A stretch of DNA of 15,651 bases from JBBCJT01 sp037190665 (GTDB taxonomy: Bacteria > Pseudomonadota > Alphaproteobacteria > Acetobacterales > Acetobacteraceae): positions 1 to 15,651 of the forward strand of contig JBBCJT010000038.1 in NCBI GenBank assembly GCA_037190665.1, given 5' to 3'. A program made the position numbers and the translations under genes. A model generated the notes under the pieces. It did not search any database. It was not told where the DNA came from and was given only the letters and a program-made list of their open reading frames with translations. Numbering within the stretch: the first letter of the stretch is position 1; each line of letters starts with the position of its first letter. Of the stretch, positions 1 to 9,175 are shown one piece after another.

Positions 1-132
1 CTGGTGGCGGCGCCGCTGACGAAGCTGCTCGGCCGCTTCGGATCGGCGGTGCTGTCGCGGGTGCTGGGCGTGGTGCTGGCAGCACTTGCCGCCCAGATCG
101 CGCTGGACGGCGTGCGCGCGGCGCTCGGCTAG
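1..132 (+). CDS. MarC-family inner membrane protein, C-terminal end (partial)
   Basis: The frame is open from the first base of the window to a TAG at 130-132, giving 43 residues. They include a hydrophobic helix reading RVLGVVLAALAAQIALDGV, followed by a short tail. This pattern (a GR-G turn, then a final membrane helix ending in A-Q-x-x-x-DG) is what I know from the C-terminus of MarC/UPF0056 multi-pass membrane proteins, whose function is poorly defined. The start lies outside the window. The stop overlaps the stop of the convergent OsmC-like gene by a few bases, so there is no space for a separate terminator. Family assignment rests on the last helix only. Confidence 0.6.
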   Translation: MVAAPLTKLLGRFGSAVLSRVLGVVLAALAAQIALDGVRAALG

Positions 133-481
133 GTCCCGGCCGCCATCACGCGGACGGGCAGGCCGCGCGCGATCGAGCTGCTGACCGTCGAGGTTGCCAC
201 GGCCTCGCCGACATCCGCGCCCGCCACGGCGACCTGAACCGAGGCTGCGGTGGCGAGCAGCGGGTCGCCCTCGAACGAGCGGAGGCGGATGCCATGCCGA
301 TGCGCTACGTCGTGCAGGTCGTTGCAGAGGCAGCCGTGGATGGCGAGGGCGAGAAGCTGCCCGCCGTTGAAGCTGGACTCCCGCCCGCTGGCCGATCGAC
401 CATCACCGTGCGGCCGTCGGCCGGGCCGAGGGCTGCTTCCGTGCCGGCGATGCTGCTTAGCTGGACCGTCATCGCCGGCAT
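129..481 (-). pseudogene. OsmC-family protein, disrupted by a one-base frameshift
   Basis: From an ATG at 481, with a GGGAG ribosome site about 7 bases upstream, the frame encodes MPAMTVQLSS...GRTVMVDRPAGG. It then loses similarity at a GGGCGGG run (380-386). Reading on in the -1 frame gives ESSFNGGQLLALAIHGCLCNDLHDVAHRHG and continues to a TAG at 129-131. Together these make an OsmC/Ohr-like fold of about 117 residues: an N-terminal strand, the NGG-x-LLALA helix start and the helix carrying the candidate redox cysteines (C51 and C53 in the repaired protein). The usual second conserved Cys further on is not visible, and the length is below the normal 135-145 residues, so the gene may be decaying. 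Family members usually reduce organic peroxides or have related thiol functions. It starts 18 bp after the deacetylase stop, so the two form one transcription unit. The frameshift could be real or a base miscall in the G run. Confidence 0.62.
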
Positions 482-499
482 GGCACTGCTCCCGGTGCT

Positions 500-1426
500 C
501 TACTTCTGGCCGAGCTTCGGCGTCGCGTTGTCCCGGCACCACGCGGCGATCTGCGCGTGGGTGGCGAACCAGCAATTGCCGCGCGCCTTGGCGTGGCGGA
601 TCACCTGTTCGATCACCCCGACGCGGCTGCGATGGCCGCTGACATGCGGGTGCATGGTGAGGATGTAGAGCCCGCCTTCCTCCCACGCGCCGTCCAGCTC
701 GGCGATGAAGATCTCCGCCACCGACCGCGGCGGGGTGTACGGGCGCAGCGCCGAGAAGCGGACGAAATTGTAGTAGACTGCGTCGTCGCGGATCCATTCC
801 GGCGGCAGCTCGACGATGCCGGTCGGCTCACCGTTGGCTTCCAGCTCATACGGATCGTCGTCCGCCATCAGGCTGCTGTCGTAGAGCAGGCCGAGCTCGC
901 GGATGATGTCGAGCGTGTTGACCGAGAAATCCCACGAGGCCGTGCGGATGCCGACGGGGCGCGTGCCCGAGACCTTCTCCAGCGTATCCGCGGCCCGGAA
1001 GGTCAAGTCTCGTTCCACCCCCGGCGGCAGGCGCGTGTTCGCCTCGTGGATCCATGAGTGGATGCCGATCTCGTGCCCCTCGGCGGCGACGCGGCGCACC
1101 TCCTCGGGATGCAGCAGGGCGGAGACGGCGGGATAGAAGAAGCTCGCCGGCACCTGCTCGCGCGCCAGCAGGTTCAGGATGCGCGGCATGGCGGAACGCG
1201 CGCCGTACTGGCCCTGGCTGATGCGCATCGGGCTCTCGTCCGAATCGCGCAGCGGGATCGTCTCATGGTCGGCGTCGAAGGACAGCGACACCGCGCAGCG
1301 CGCGCCGTTGGGCCAGGCGGCGGGGAGCAGGGAACGGCCGGCCCGCGCACGGCCGATGATGCCGCGCCAGGTCTCTTCGCTCCATTCCCACGGTTCGCCG
1401 GCAGGGTGGCGTGGTGCGTCGTTCAT
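500..1426 (-). CDS. Polysaccharide deacetylase-family (carbohydrate esterase 4-like) hydrolase
   Basis: 308 residues from an ATG at 1426, chosen because GGAGGA lies 6 bases upstream and the family similarity begins soon after. The NodB/CE4 metal site is visible: SLSFDADHET (D51, D53) near residue 50, GIHSWIHE (H123, H127), RTASWDFS (161-168) and TMHPH near 257-261. There is no signal peptide, so it should act in the cytoplasm. The leaderless CE4 subgroup with an F-D-A-D-x-E motif resembles HpPgdA/PuuE-like proteins, several of which act on small amides or ureides rather than polysaccharide. The neighbouring divergent amidase fits a small-molecule C-N hydrolysis role, but the substrate is not shown by the sequence. 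The OsmC-like gene is directly downstream. Confidence 0.88.
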   Translation of the reverse strand: MNDAPRHPAGEPWEWSEETWRGIIGRARAGRSLLPAAWPNGARCAVSLSFDADHETIPLRDSDESPMRISQGQYGARSAMPRILNLLAREQVPASFFYPAVSALLHPEEVRRVAAEGHEIGIHSWIHEANTRLPPGVERDLTFRAADTLEKVSGTRPVGIRTASWDFSVNTLDIIRELGLLYDSSLMADDDPYELEANGEPTGIVELPPEWIRDDAVYYNFVRFSALRPYTPPRSVAEIFIAELDGAWEEGGLYILTMHPHVSGHRSRVGVIEQVIRHAKARGNCWFATHAQIAAWCRDNATPKLGQK

Positions 1427-1474
1427 GGGGTTTCCTCCGTCGTGCGATCCGATCATGGTGCGCGCGGAACCGAC
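1427..1474. promoter_or_regulatory. Divergent promoter region between deacetylase and amidase
   Basis: Only 48 bp separate the two divergent start codons, so both promoters and any operator must sit here or inside the 5' ends of the genes. The minus-strand ribosome site is GGAGGA beside 1431-1438. The plus-strand gene has only a weak GGAA about 6 bases before its ATG. I could not recognise convincing -35/-10 boxes. The arrangement suggests co-regulation of the two hydrolases. Confidence 0.4.
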
Positions 1475-2878
1475 ATGCCGAAAGACCTCATGACCGAGAT
1501 CGCGCTGCTGACCGCGGAACAGATGCTGATGCACTACGCGCGCGGGACGCTGTCGCCGGTGCAGGTTCTGCAGGCGGTCACCGAGCGGGTCGCGCGCTAC
1601 AACCCGTCCGTCAACGCGATGGTGGTGATGAACCCGCGCGCGGCGCTGGCCGCGGGCGAGAGCGAGGCGCGCTGGCGCGCCGGCCGCCCGATGGGCTCGC
1701 TCGACGGCGTGCCGGTGACGATCAAGGATCTCGTGGACGTTGCCGGGTTTCCCACGCGGCGCGGATCGCGGCTGACCGATGCCGGCCCCGTTCCGCATGA
1801 TGCGCCGCTGACGATGGGGCTGAAGGCGGCGGGCGCGGTGATCGTGGGCAAGACCGCGACCACCGAGTTTGGTTGGAAGACGCCGGGCGATTGCCCGCTG
1901 CATGGCATCACGCGCAATCCGTGGTCGCTGGGCCATACGCCGGGCGGTTCCTCCTCCGGCGCGGGGGCGGCCGGTGCGGCCGGGTTCGGGCCGCTGCATG
2001 TCGGCACCGATGCCGGCGGATCGATCCGCATTCCCGCCGCGTGGTGCGGGCTGGTCGGGTTGAAGCCGACCTACGGTCGCGTGCCGCAATGGCCCGCCGG
2101 CGCCTTCGCCCCCGTCGCGGCGGCAGGACCTATGACGCGCAGCGTGCGCGACGCGGCGCTGATGCTGTCCGCCATGGCGCGGTTCGATGCGCGCGATCCG
2201 TTCTGCCTGCCCGACGATCCGCGCGACTGGCGCGACGGGATCGAGGACGGCGTGGTCGGCATGCGCGTCGGCGTTCTGCGCCGGCCCGGTTTCGATGCAC
2301 CGGCCGATGCGGCCGCCGTGGGCGCGCTGGAGGCTGCCGCCGCCGTGCTCGCCGAAGCGGGGGCGGAGATCGAGGAGGTCGACCCGCAGCTCCCCGACAC
2401 GCGCGCGATCTTCGGCCGCGTCTGGGGCGTGGCGCTGGCGCGGCTGGTCGACTCCTTCCCCGAGGACAAGCGGGAACTGCTCGACCCCGGCCTGCTGGAG
2501 GTGGCGCGCGCGGAAGGCGCGATGTCGGCGGGCGAGTTCCTCGGCGCGGAGGCGCTGCGCATCCATGCCGCGCATACGATGGCGATGCTGCATTGCCGCT
2601 ACGATCTGGTGATGTGCCCCACGGTCCCCGAGCCGGCGCTGTCGATCGAGGACGGCACCGGCGATGCGCGCACCGCGCTGTGGACGCGGTGGGCGCCGTG
2701 GACGTTCACCTTCAACCTCACCCGCCAGCCGGCGATCACCGTGCCGGTGGGGGTGGACGGGCAGGGGCTGCCGCGCTCGGTGCAGTTCGCCGCGGCGATC
2801 TATCGCGACGATCTGGTGTTGCGCGCGGCGCGCACGGTGGAAGCCGCGTTTCCGATCACGGCGGCGCCGGCCGAATAG
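1475..2878 (+). CDS. Amidase (amidase signature family)
   Basis: 467 residues; hydrolyses a carboxamide C-N bond with a Ser-cisSer-Lys triad. The catalytic Lys is K84 in TIKDL, the cis-Ser is S159 in PGGSSSGAG and the nucleophile S183 in GTDAGGSIRIPA. The 75- and 24-residue spacings equal those of the well-studied fatty acid amide hydrolase triad (142/217/241). Length is normal for bacterial members. The ATG at 1475 is chosen because similarity (LLTAEQML..YARGTLSPVQVL) starts soon after; an ATG at 1490, five codons later, is possible. There is no signal peptide. It diverges from the deacetylase gene with 48 bp between, suggesting a shared catabolic or detoxifying role. The family does not reveal the substrate: aryl amides, peptide amides, indoleacetamide or malonamide-type compounds all remain possible. 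It does not look like GatA, since the tRNA-amidotransferase partner genes are absent. Confidence 0.92.
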   Translation: MPKDLMTEIALLTAEQMLMHYARGTLSPVQVLQAVTERVARYNPSVNAMVVMNPRAALAAGESEARWRAGRPMGSLDGVPVTIKDLVDVAGFPTRRGSRLTDAGPVPHDAPLTMGLKAAGAVIVGKTATTEFGWKTPGDCPLHGITRNPWSLGHTPGGSSSGAGAAGAAGFGPLHVGTDAGGSIRIPAAWCGLVGLKPTYGRVPQWPAGAFAPVAAAGPMTRSVRDAALMLSAMARFDARDPFCLPDDPRDWRDGIEDGVVGMRVGVLRRPGFDAPADAAAVGALEAAAAVLAEAGAEIEEVDPQLPDTRAIFGRVWGVALARLVDSFPEDKRELLDPGLLEVARAEGAMSAGEFLGAEALRIHAAHTMAMLHCRYDLVMCPTVPEPALSIEDGTGDARTALWTRWAPWTFTFNLTRQPAITVPVGVDGQGLPRSVQFAAAIYRDDLVLRAARTVEAAFPITAAPAE

Positions 2879-2901
2879 GGCGCTCTACGGGAGTGAGGAC
2901 G

Positions 2902-2919
2902 CCCGCCGGGGAAGGCGGG
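2902..2919. terminator. Possible bidirectional terminator hairpin
   Basis: CCCGCC and GGCGGG form a 6-bp stem around a 6-base loop in the 53 bp between the convergent amidase and CHAP stops. There is no T run on either side, so it is a weak candidate for an intrinsic terminator. Confidence 0.35.
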
Positions 2920-2931
2920 GGGAACCGAGGC

Positions 2932-3717
2932 TCAGCGGCGGCGGCGCGAGGTGGCGGTGCCCTGCCGGGCCTGCGCCTCGGCGATCTCCTCGAACCGCAC
3001 CGGCTCGCCGGCGAGCGCGCGGGCGGTGGCCGACGCGGTGCCGATGCCGGAGAAGCTGGCGCGGGCCGGGGCCGCTGCGCTGGCCTGCGGCGCGGCAGGC
3101 GTTGCGGCGGCGAAGGCGGTGCCGCTGCCCGGCGTCTCCGCGCGGGCGTAGATGAAGCCGTTGATCGGATAGGTCGTGGTGCCGTACCCGCCGCCCACCA
3201 TGCCCACGCGCACCGCGCTCCAGTCGTTGGCGGGCGAGACGTCGATCACCGAGACACCGCGCGAGATCATGCCCTTGCGCATGCTGGGCCCGGCCCAGTT
3301 CGCATGGTCGATCAGCACTTCCCGCGACGTCACCACGCGGGACACGACGGCGACATGGCCGAGGACCATCCGCCCGGTGGAACGGAAGGACATCACCGAA
3401 CCGGGTTCCGGGCGCTGGCCGCGCGCGTAGGTCCCCTGCGCCTGGTTCCACCACGTATGCGCATTGCCGGAGATCTGGATGCCGGACAGGCTGCGCGCGT
3501 AAGGCACGCACTGGAGCCCCCCGCCGGAACGGGCGGCGGCGCGGCCACGGCGCTGCGGCTTCGCGGCGACCTTGGGGCCGGAGCGGGTGGCGGTGGCGTT
3601 GCGCTGCTGGGCAGGGGCTGATCGGGCGGCGGTGGCGGCGTCGGCGGGACTGTGCGGTGCGGCGAAAAGAAAAGCTCCGAAGGCGATCGCGATGACGCCG
3701 GTGCCGCGTGCAATCAT
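2932..3717 (-). CDS. Secreted CHAP-domain (NlpC/P60-like) amidohydrolase
   Basis: 261 residues from an ATG at 3717. The first ~28 residues form a signal peptide (hydrophobic VIAIAFGAFLFAA, then PADA|A), so the protein is exported. Residues 30-65 are a basic Ala/Arg-rich linker. The CHAP domain follows: LQCVPYAR with nucleophile C70, NAHTWW (85-90), PGSVMSF, and GHVAVV with H121, then a likely polar third residue in DHANW (N140). CHAP domains cleave peptidoglycan peptides or act as N-acetylmuramoyl-L-alanine amidases. After about residue 190 is a low-complexity Ala/Pro-rich tail ending in four arginines. A role in cell-wall remodelling is an inference. The start codon follows a long hairpin-rich leader region (3774-3904). 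Confidence 0.85.
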   Translation of the reverse strand: MIARGTGVIAIAFGAFLFAAPHSPADAATAARSAPAQQRNATATRSGPKVAAKPQRRGRAAARSGGGLQCVPYARSLSGIQISGNAHTWWNQAQGTYARGQRPEPGSVMSFRSTGRMVLGHVAVVSRVVTSREVLIDHANWAGPSMRKGMISRGVSVIDVSPANDWSAVRVGMVGGGYGTTTYPINGFIYARAETPGSGTAFAAATPAAPQASAAAPARASFSGIGTASATARALAGEPVRFEEIAEAQARQGTATSRRRR

Positions 3718-3773
3718 GCCGCCGTCCCCCTAATGCGTGGTCCCTGCTGAAACAAACGGATACGGGCGGTGAA

Positions 3774-3904
3774 CTTGGGTGGCAACCCAGGCTGGCAAAA
3801 GTTCCGTGTGAAACGGGTCACTTTTCCCGAACAGCCCTGTGGACGGGAAGGCCGTTCGGGACACCACTCCTATTGCGTCAGCAATGAGGCAGCCCCAAAG
3901 GCTG
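3774..3904. other. Hairpin-rich intergenic stretch, candidate structured RNA or leader
   Basis: The 276-bp gap between the RidA-like stop and the CHAP start contains no convincing gene but does contain five consecutive stem-loops: 3774-3791 (7 bp, loop GGCA), 3797-3825 (6 bp plus an inner 4 bp), 3826-3860 (7 bp CCCGAAC/GTTCGGG), 3869-3889 (ATTGC/GCAAT plus 3 bp past a bulge) and 3890-3904 (CAGCC/GGCTG). The stems barely overlap and tile the stretch. On the minus strand this would be the 5' leader of the CHAP gene. On the plus strand it would be an independent RNA. I recognise no known riboswitch consensus. Confidence 0.4.
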
Positions 3905-3993
3905 GGGGCGAATCCGAACCCGGACCCGCCCCTAAAGATACAACCTGCGCGCGAGTAGTCTCTAAATTTCGACGCGCGGGATTCCGGTAACGG

Positions 3994-4344
3994 TCACTTG
4001 CAGGCGGTGACCATGATTTCAACCAGGTGGCGCGGGTCGGCCATGTTGGCCTGCACGCAGGCGCGCGCCGGCGAGCCGCCCTCGGGCAGCCAGGCGGACC
4101 AGACGGCGTTCATCGCGTCGCGGTCGCGGATGTCCTTGAGCCAGATCTGCGCCTGCAGCAGCCGGGTCTTGTCGGTGCCGTGCGTCTCCAGGATCGCGTC
4201 GATCGCGGCCAGCACTTCCTTGGTCTGCCCGGTCACGTCCTTGGACAGGTCCTGTGCCGTGCAGCCCTGCAGATAGACGAAGCCGTGAAATTCGACAGCC
4301 TTCGACAGGATCTTGTTCGGCTCGGTGCGGATGATCTTGCTCAT
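3994..4344 (-). CDS. RidA/YjgF-YER057c-family protein, YoaB-like
   Basis: 116 residues from an ATG at 4344 preceded by AGGAAAGGGGAAA. Rid proteins are small trimeric enzymes; RidA itself deaminates reactive enamine/imine intermediates from PLP enzymes. Hallmarks seen: V-x-L-Q-G in the first half (23-27), the central helix TKEVLAAIDAILETHG, the SPARACVQA loop with the substrate-carboxylate-binding Arg at R94, and LVEIMVTA with E109 near the C-terminus. The sequence runs most like E. coli YoaB (AMN-x-x-W-x-AW before the Arg loop) rather than RidA proper, so the exact substrate is uncertain. It stands alone, with a 169-bp gap to the next gene upstream. Confidence 0.88.
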   Translation of the reverse strand: MSKIIRTEPNKILSKAVEFHGFVYLQGCTAQDLSKDVTGQTKEVLAAIDAILETHGTDKTRLLQAQIWLKDIRDRDAMNAVWSAWLPEGGSPARACVQANMADPRHLVEIMVTACK

Positions 4345-4415
4345 GCGTTTCCCCTTTCCTACGGGCGGGGGACGTGTAGGCGGCGCGCCCCGGGCCGACA
4401 AGCCGCCCCGGCCGG

Positions 4416-4514
4416 TCAGCCGATCCGCTGAGCGGTAGGGGTTCTCGTTTCGCGCGCGGCGGTCACGCCGACCCTGCGCGCGATGCCCTTCGCCATCGGC
4501 AACGCACGCGCCAT
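4416..4514 (-). CDS. Possible 32-residue ORF coupled to the DUF2214 gene
   Basis: An ATG at 4514 overlaps the TGA of the DUF2214 gene in a TGATG arrangement, typical of translational coupling, and reads 32 codons to a stop at 4416-4418. The peptide is basic (MARALPMAKGIARRVG...) with no membrane segment and no family I recognise. It could be a small protein, a remnant, or chance in GC-rich DNA. Confidence 0.2.
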   Translation of the reverse strand: MARALPMAKGIARRVGVTAARETRTPTAQRIG

Positions 4515-4969
4515 CAGAAGCTGCCGTAGCCGCGCGCCATCGCCGCCGCGAACAGCGCGATCAGGCCGAGCAGCGCGAGCTGGGCGTGCAGCAGGGGACG
4601 CAGGCGGATGATCTCCGCCCCGTCCGGCATCGCGCCGTCGCGGACCAGCGCCCGGCGCCAGCGCGCATACGCGAGCGTGGGACGCACCGAGAGCAGCCCC
4701 ACCAGCGCGAAGGTCGCGATCTTCGCCCAGAACATCGCGTTGGTGCTGTAGTAGGCCCAGCCCTTGGCGGCGAAGACGGCGCGCGCGAAGCCCACCGCGA
4801 TGATGGCCAGCGCGAGCAGCCCGTAGGCCGCATCGATGCCGGCGAGGCGGCGGAGCTGGGCGGCCGTGATCTCCGGGCGCAGCAGCGCCGCCTCCGCGCC
4901 GAGCACGGCGGCGAGGCCGAGGATCGCGGCATGGTGCAGCACGGCCAGGATGAGATCGGGATCGGTCAT
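4514..4969 (-). CDS. DUF2214-family integral membrane protein
   Basis: 151 residues from an ATG at 4969 with GGAGG 7 bases upstream. Four hydrophobic segments are visible, at about residues 7-25, 46-66, 81-97 and 128-147, so it should be an inner-membrane four-helix protein. The opening (LHHAAILGLAAVLGAEAALLRPEITAAQLRRLAGIDAAYG) and the AKGWAYYSTNAMFWAKIATF centre match what I know of DUF2214. Function is unknown; the family has conserved His/Glu in the first helix (H12-H13, E26 here). It is followed by a possible coupled small ORF. Confidence 0.8.
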   Translation of the reverse strand: MTDPDLILAVLHHAAILGLAAVLGAEAALLRPEITAAQLRRLAGIDAAYGLLALAIIAVGFARAVFAAKGWAYYSTNAMFWAKIATFALVGLLSVRPTLAYARWRRALVRDGAMPDGAEIIRLRPLLHAQLALLGLIALFAAAMARGYGSF

Positions 4970-5040
4970 CGCCGCCTCCGGACAGGGTACGCATGATGCG
5001 CCCGCGCGGTTCCGTCCACGCTCGTGTCATGCCCCTTCCC

Positions 5041-5064
5041 CCCTCTCCCGCTTGCGGGAGAGGG
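5041..5064. repeat. REP-like palindrome, first copy
   Basis: A perfect 11-bp inverted repeat (CCCTCTCCCGC / GCGGGAGAGGG) with a two-base centre, followed by CCGGGGTGAGGG. This type of intergenic palindrome is widespread in GC-rich proteobacteria. It forms an inverted pair with the copy at 5133-5157. The surrounding 418-bp interval (4970-5387) holds no gene I can support. Confidence 0.75.
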
Positions 5065-5132
5065 CCGGGGTGAGGGTCGCGAACACCAGCACCACCGCGC
5101 GGTTCTGCCTCCGCCCGGATCCCCTCACCTGT

Positions 5133-5157
5133 CCCTCTCCCGCCCGGCGGGAGAGGG
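5133..5157. repeat. REP-like palindrome, second copy (opposite orientation)
   Basis: A perfect 12-bp inverted repeat (CCCTCTCCCGCC / GGCGGGAGAGGG) around one central base, preceded by CCCCTCACCTG. That flank is the reverse of the flank of the first copy, so the two units face each other about 68 bp apart, as in a BIME-type pair. A more degenerate CGCCCC-CAC-GGGGCG hairpin lies near 5198-5212. Confidence 0.75.
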
Positions 5158-5349
5158 GACGTTGCGCAGCGCGCCTCGCCTTTTGTCCGTCCGTCGCCCC
5201 CACGGGGCGAGGGCACGCAGACCTGCGCGCGAACAACGCTCGCGGGCAGGGCCGGGTGGCGATCGGTGATGTTGGACGAAGGGAGAGGCAACGCGGCGCC
5301 GGGCCGGTGCGGATCACGCCTGCGCCGTGGCGCCTGCGGGGAAGGCAGA

Positions 5350-5379
5350 CCGGGGAGGCGCGTTGCCGCACCTCCCCGG
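5350..5379 (-). terminator. Terminator-like hairpin after hppA
   Basis: CCGGGGAGG and CCTCCCCGG form a perfect 9-bp stem around a 12-base loop, beginning 8 bases past the hppA stop. On the minus strand it is followed by TCTGCCTTCC, a pyrimidine-rich but not pure T tract, so termination may be partial. Confidence 0.6.
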
Positions 5380-5387
5380 CAGGATCG

Positions 5388-7511
<2,124 letters not shown>

Positions 7512-7671
7512 GCGGCCAATTCCTTACGAATTCTGGCCCGCCCGCAGAGTCCCGCCCCGCAGGCGAAGCGGGCGGGAGGTAAACGGAAACGTGAATAGCG
7601 GCAAGCCCGTACGGGCATTGCTGGCCCACGCCTCACACCGCGGAGCCCGGCCGGCGACGTATCGTTGGCGA

Positions 7672-7703
7672 GGCGAACGATGTCCGCGCGCGCATCGTTC
7701 GCC
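7672..7703. repeat. Inverted repeat upstream of hppA
   Basis: GGCGAACGATG and CATCGTTCGCC form a perfect 11-bp stem around a 10-base GC loop. A further ATCG/CGAT pair lies just outside, after unpaired bases. It sits in the 273-bp non-coding interval (7512-7784) about 160 bp upstream of the hppA start, so it could be part of the hppA leader, a terminator of the upstream unit, or an operator. Confidence 0.45.
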
Positions 7704-7729
7704 GACCGATGCGGCGGCACTCCTTTATC

Positions 7730-7775
7730 CCGGTCCTCACCCTTCTCCGGATGATGCGCCCGGGGCGAGGGCCGG
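7730..7775 (-). terminator. Hairpin just past the methyltransferase stop
   Basis: CCGGTCCTC and GAGGGCCGG pair over 9 bp with one G-U, and inner GC-rich segments can extend the fold. The hairpin begins about 10 bases beyond the stop at 7785 and looks like a degenerate relative of the REP-like palindromes at 5041 and 5133. Termination is plausible but no T run follows. Confidence 0.4.
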
Positions 7776-7784
7776 AACGCCGCC

Positions 7785-8621
7785 TTACCCCTCACGCACC
7801 GCGCGCAGGCTGAGCGACAGGGGCAGCCACGCCCGGTCCGGCCAGGTCCAGCACCCGTCTGTATCCTCGACGAGGCCACCGAACATCTTCCACGTCACCC
7901 GCGGATGCTCGCGCAGCCAGTCCAGCCGCAGACCGGCGGCGGCCAGCGCGGCGAGGATGTCGCCGAGCGGATGCATGAACTGCACGGTCCGGCTGTTGGC
8001 CAGCCGCGCCTCCGCGTCCACGTAGTCGGCCGTGCTGTCCAGCACCGCCCCGCCCGGCTGGAAATAGGGCAGGAACCAGCCCGGCCGGCCCTGCCTGTCC
8101 GCGCCTGCCTCGTCATCGAAGATCAGTGCCGCCGGGTGCGCGTCCGCGAAGTACAGGGCCCCGCCCGGGCGCAGGAAATGCGCCACGACCCGGGCCCAGC
8201 CGGCGATGTCCGGCAGCCAGCAGATCGTGCCCCAGGTGACGTAGGCGAGGTCGAACCCGCCCGCCTGTCCGACCGCCGCGGGCGCGTCGTACAGGTCGGC
8301 CTCCACGAACCGCGCATCGAGCCCCATCTCGGCGGCGAGGCCGCGCGCCGTGGCGATGGCGGGCGGCGAGAAATCGACCCCCGTCACCCGCGCGCCGCGC
8401 TCCGCCAGGATCAGGCTGTCGCGGCCGAAATGGCATTGCAGGTGGATCACCCGCAGCCCCGCGACGGGGCCGAGCTCGGCTTCCTCGATCGCGTTCAGCC
8501 GCGCGCCGCCCGCCTTCAGCCCCGCGACGTCGTAGCCGCGGGGGCCGAGATGGACGGCGACCCGTTCGTCCCAGTTGGCGCGGTTCAGCGCCCGCCAGTC
8601 GGCCGCGGGGTCAGCCGACAC
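7785..8621 (-). CDS. Class I SAM-dependent methyltransferase
   Basis: 278 residues. The start is a GTG at 8621 lying inside the ppa reading frame, giving an 11-bp overlap with the ppa stop at 8611. No strong ribosome site is seen, consistent with translational coupling to ppa. The next in-frame Met is far downstream and would delete motif I. Motif I is LRVIHLQCHFGRDSL (56-70) with acidic motif GVDFS (D83) and a second acidic site near VEADLYD. WLPDIAGWARVVAHFLRPGGALYFADAHP is the post-I helix/strand typical of small-molecule methyltransferases of the Methyltransf_11/25 type. The acceptor cannot be told from sequence. Co-transcription with ppa is the only contextual clue. Confidence 0.85.
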   Translation of the reverse strand: MSADPAADWRALNRANWDERVAVHLGPRGYDVAGLKAGGARLNAIEEAELGPVAGLRVIHLQCHFGRDSLILAERGARVTGVDFSPPAIATARGLAAEMGLDARFVEADLYDAPAAVGQAGGFDLAYVTWGTICWLPDIAGWARVVAHFLRPGGALYFADAHPAALIFDDEAGADRQGRPGWFLPYFQPGGAVLDSTADYVDAEARLANSRTVQFMHPLGDILAALAAAGLRLDWLREHPRVTWKMFGGLVEDTDGCWTWPDRAWLPLSLSLRAVREG

Positions 8622-9165
8622 CGGCGAGGCGGACCGGCATGTCCGGATCCACCGCCGCGATGCCTTCGAGGATGATGCGCTCGGCCGCGTCGCGCGAGCC
8701 CCAGCCCTTCACCCGCACCCACTTCTCCGGCTCCAGCGCCTTGTAGGTGTTGAAGAAATGCTCGATCGCGCCGCGCGTGATCTGCGGCAGCAGTTCCGCT
8801 TCCTCCAGCCCCGAGTACTGCGGATGGACCTTGTCGTGCGGGACGCAGATGATCTTCTCGTCCACCCCGCTCTCGTCTTCCATATGCAGCACGCCGATCG
8901 GGCGCGCGCGCACCACCGCGCCGGGAACGACGGGCGCGGGCAGCAGCACCAGCGCGTCCACCGGGTCGCCGTCATCGGCGAGGGTGTTGGGAATGAAGCC
9001 GTAGGCCGCCGGGTAGGCCATGGGTGTGAACAGGAACCGATCGACCACCACGGCGCCGCTCGCCTTGTCCAGCTCGTACTTCACCGCGCTTCCCTGGGGG
9101 ATCTCGATCACGACGTTGATGTCGCGCGGTGGGTGCTTCCCGGCGGGGATCTTGCCGATATCCAT
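8611..9165 (-). CDS. ppa: Soluble family I inorganic pyrophosphatase
   Basis: 184 residues from an ATG at 9165, preceded by GAGGCG. A longer reading frame to 9207 exists but lacks a ribosome site and family similarity. It hydrolyses cytoplasmic PPi to phosphate with Mg2+, pulling polymer biosynthesis forward. The family signature DGDPVDALV (65-73, with metal ligands D65, D67, D70) is intact, as are IEIPQGSAVKYELDK (20-34), AYPAAYGFIPN (50-60) and the YKALEPEKWV segment near the C-terminus. The length is right for the bacterial hexameric enzyme. The downstream methyltransferase overlaps its stop. A membrane pyrophosphatase gene lies about 1.1 kb further on. Confidence 0.96.
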   Translation of the reverse strand: MDIGKIPAGKHPPRDINVVIEIPQGSAVKYELDKASGAVVVDRFLFTPMAYPAAYGFIPNTLADDGDPVDALVLLPAPVVPGAVVRARPIGVLHMEDESGVDEKIICVPHDKVHPQYSGLEEAELLPQITRGAIEHFFNTYKALEPEKWVRVKGWGSRDAAERIILEGIAAVDPDMPVRLAGVG

Positions 9166-9175
9166 GTCCGCCTCG

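Noticed and set aside
3769..3990. Possible 73-residue plus-strand gene starting with GTG
   Set aside because: It has no ribosome site and no recognisable family, and it coincides with the hairpin-rich stretch, so an RNA or leader explanation fits better.
4416..5291. Open frame of 291 codons on the minus strand across the REP-like repeats
   Set aside because: It translates the repeats and then runs out of frame over DUF2214, which has clear family features. Only its last 32 codons are kept, as a weak coupled ORF.
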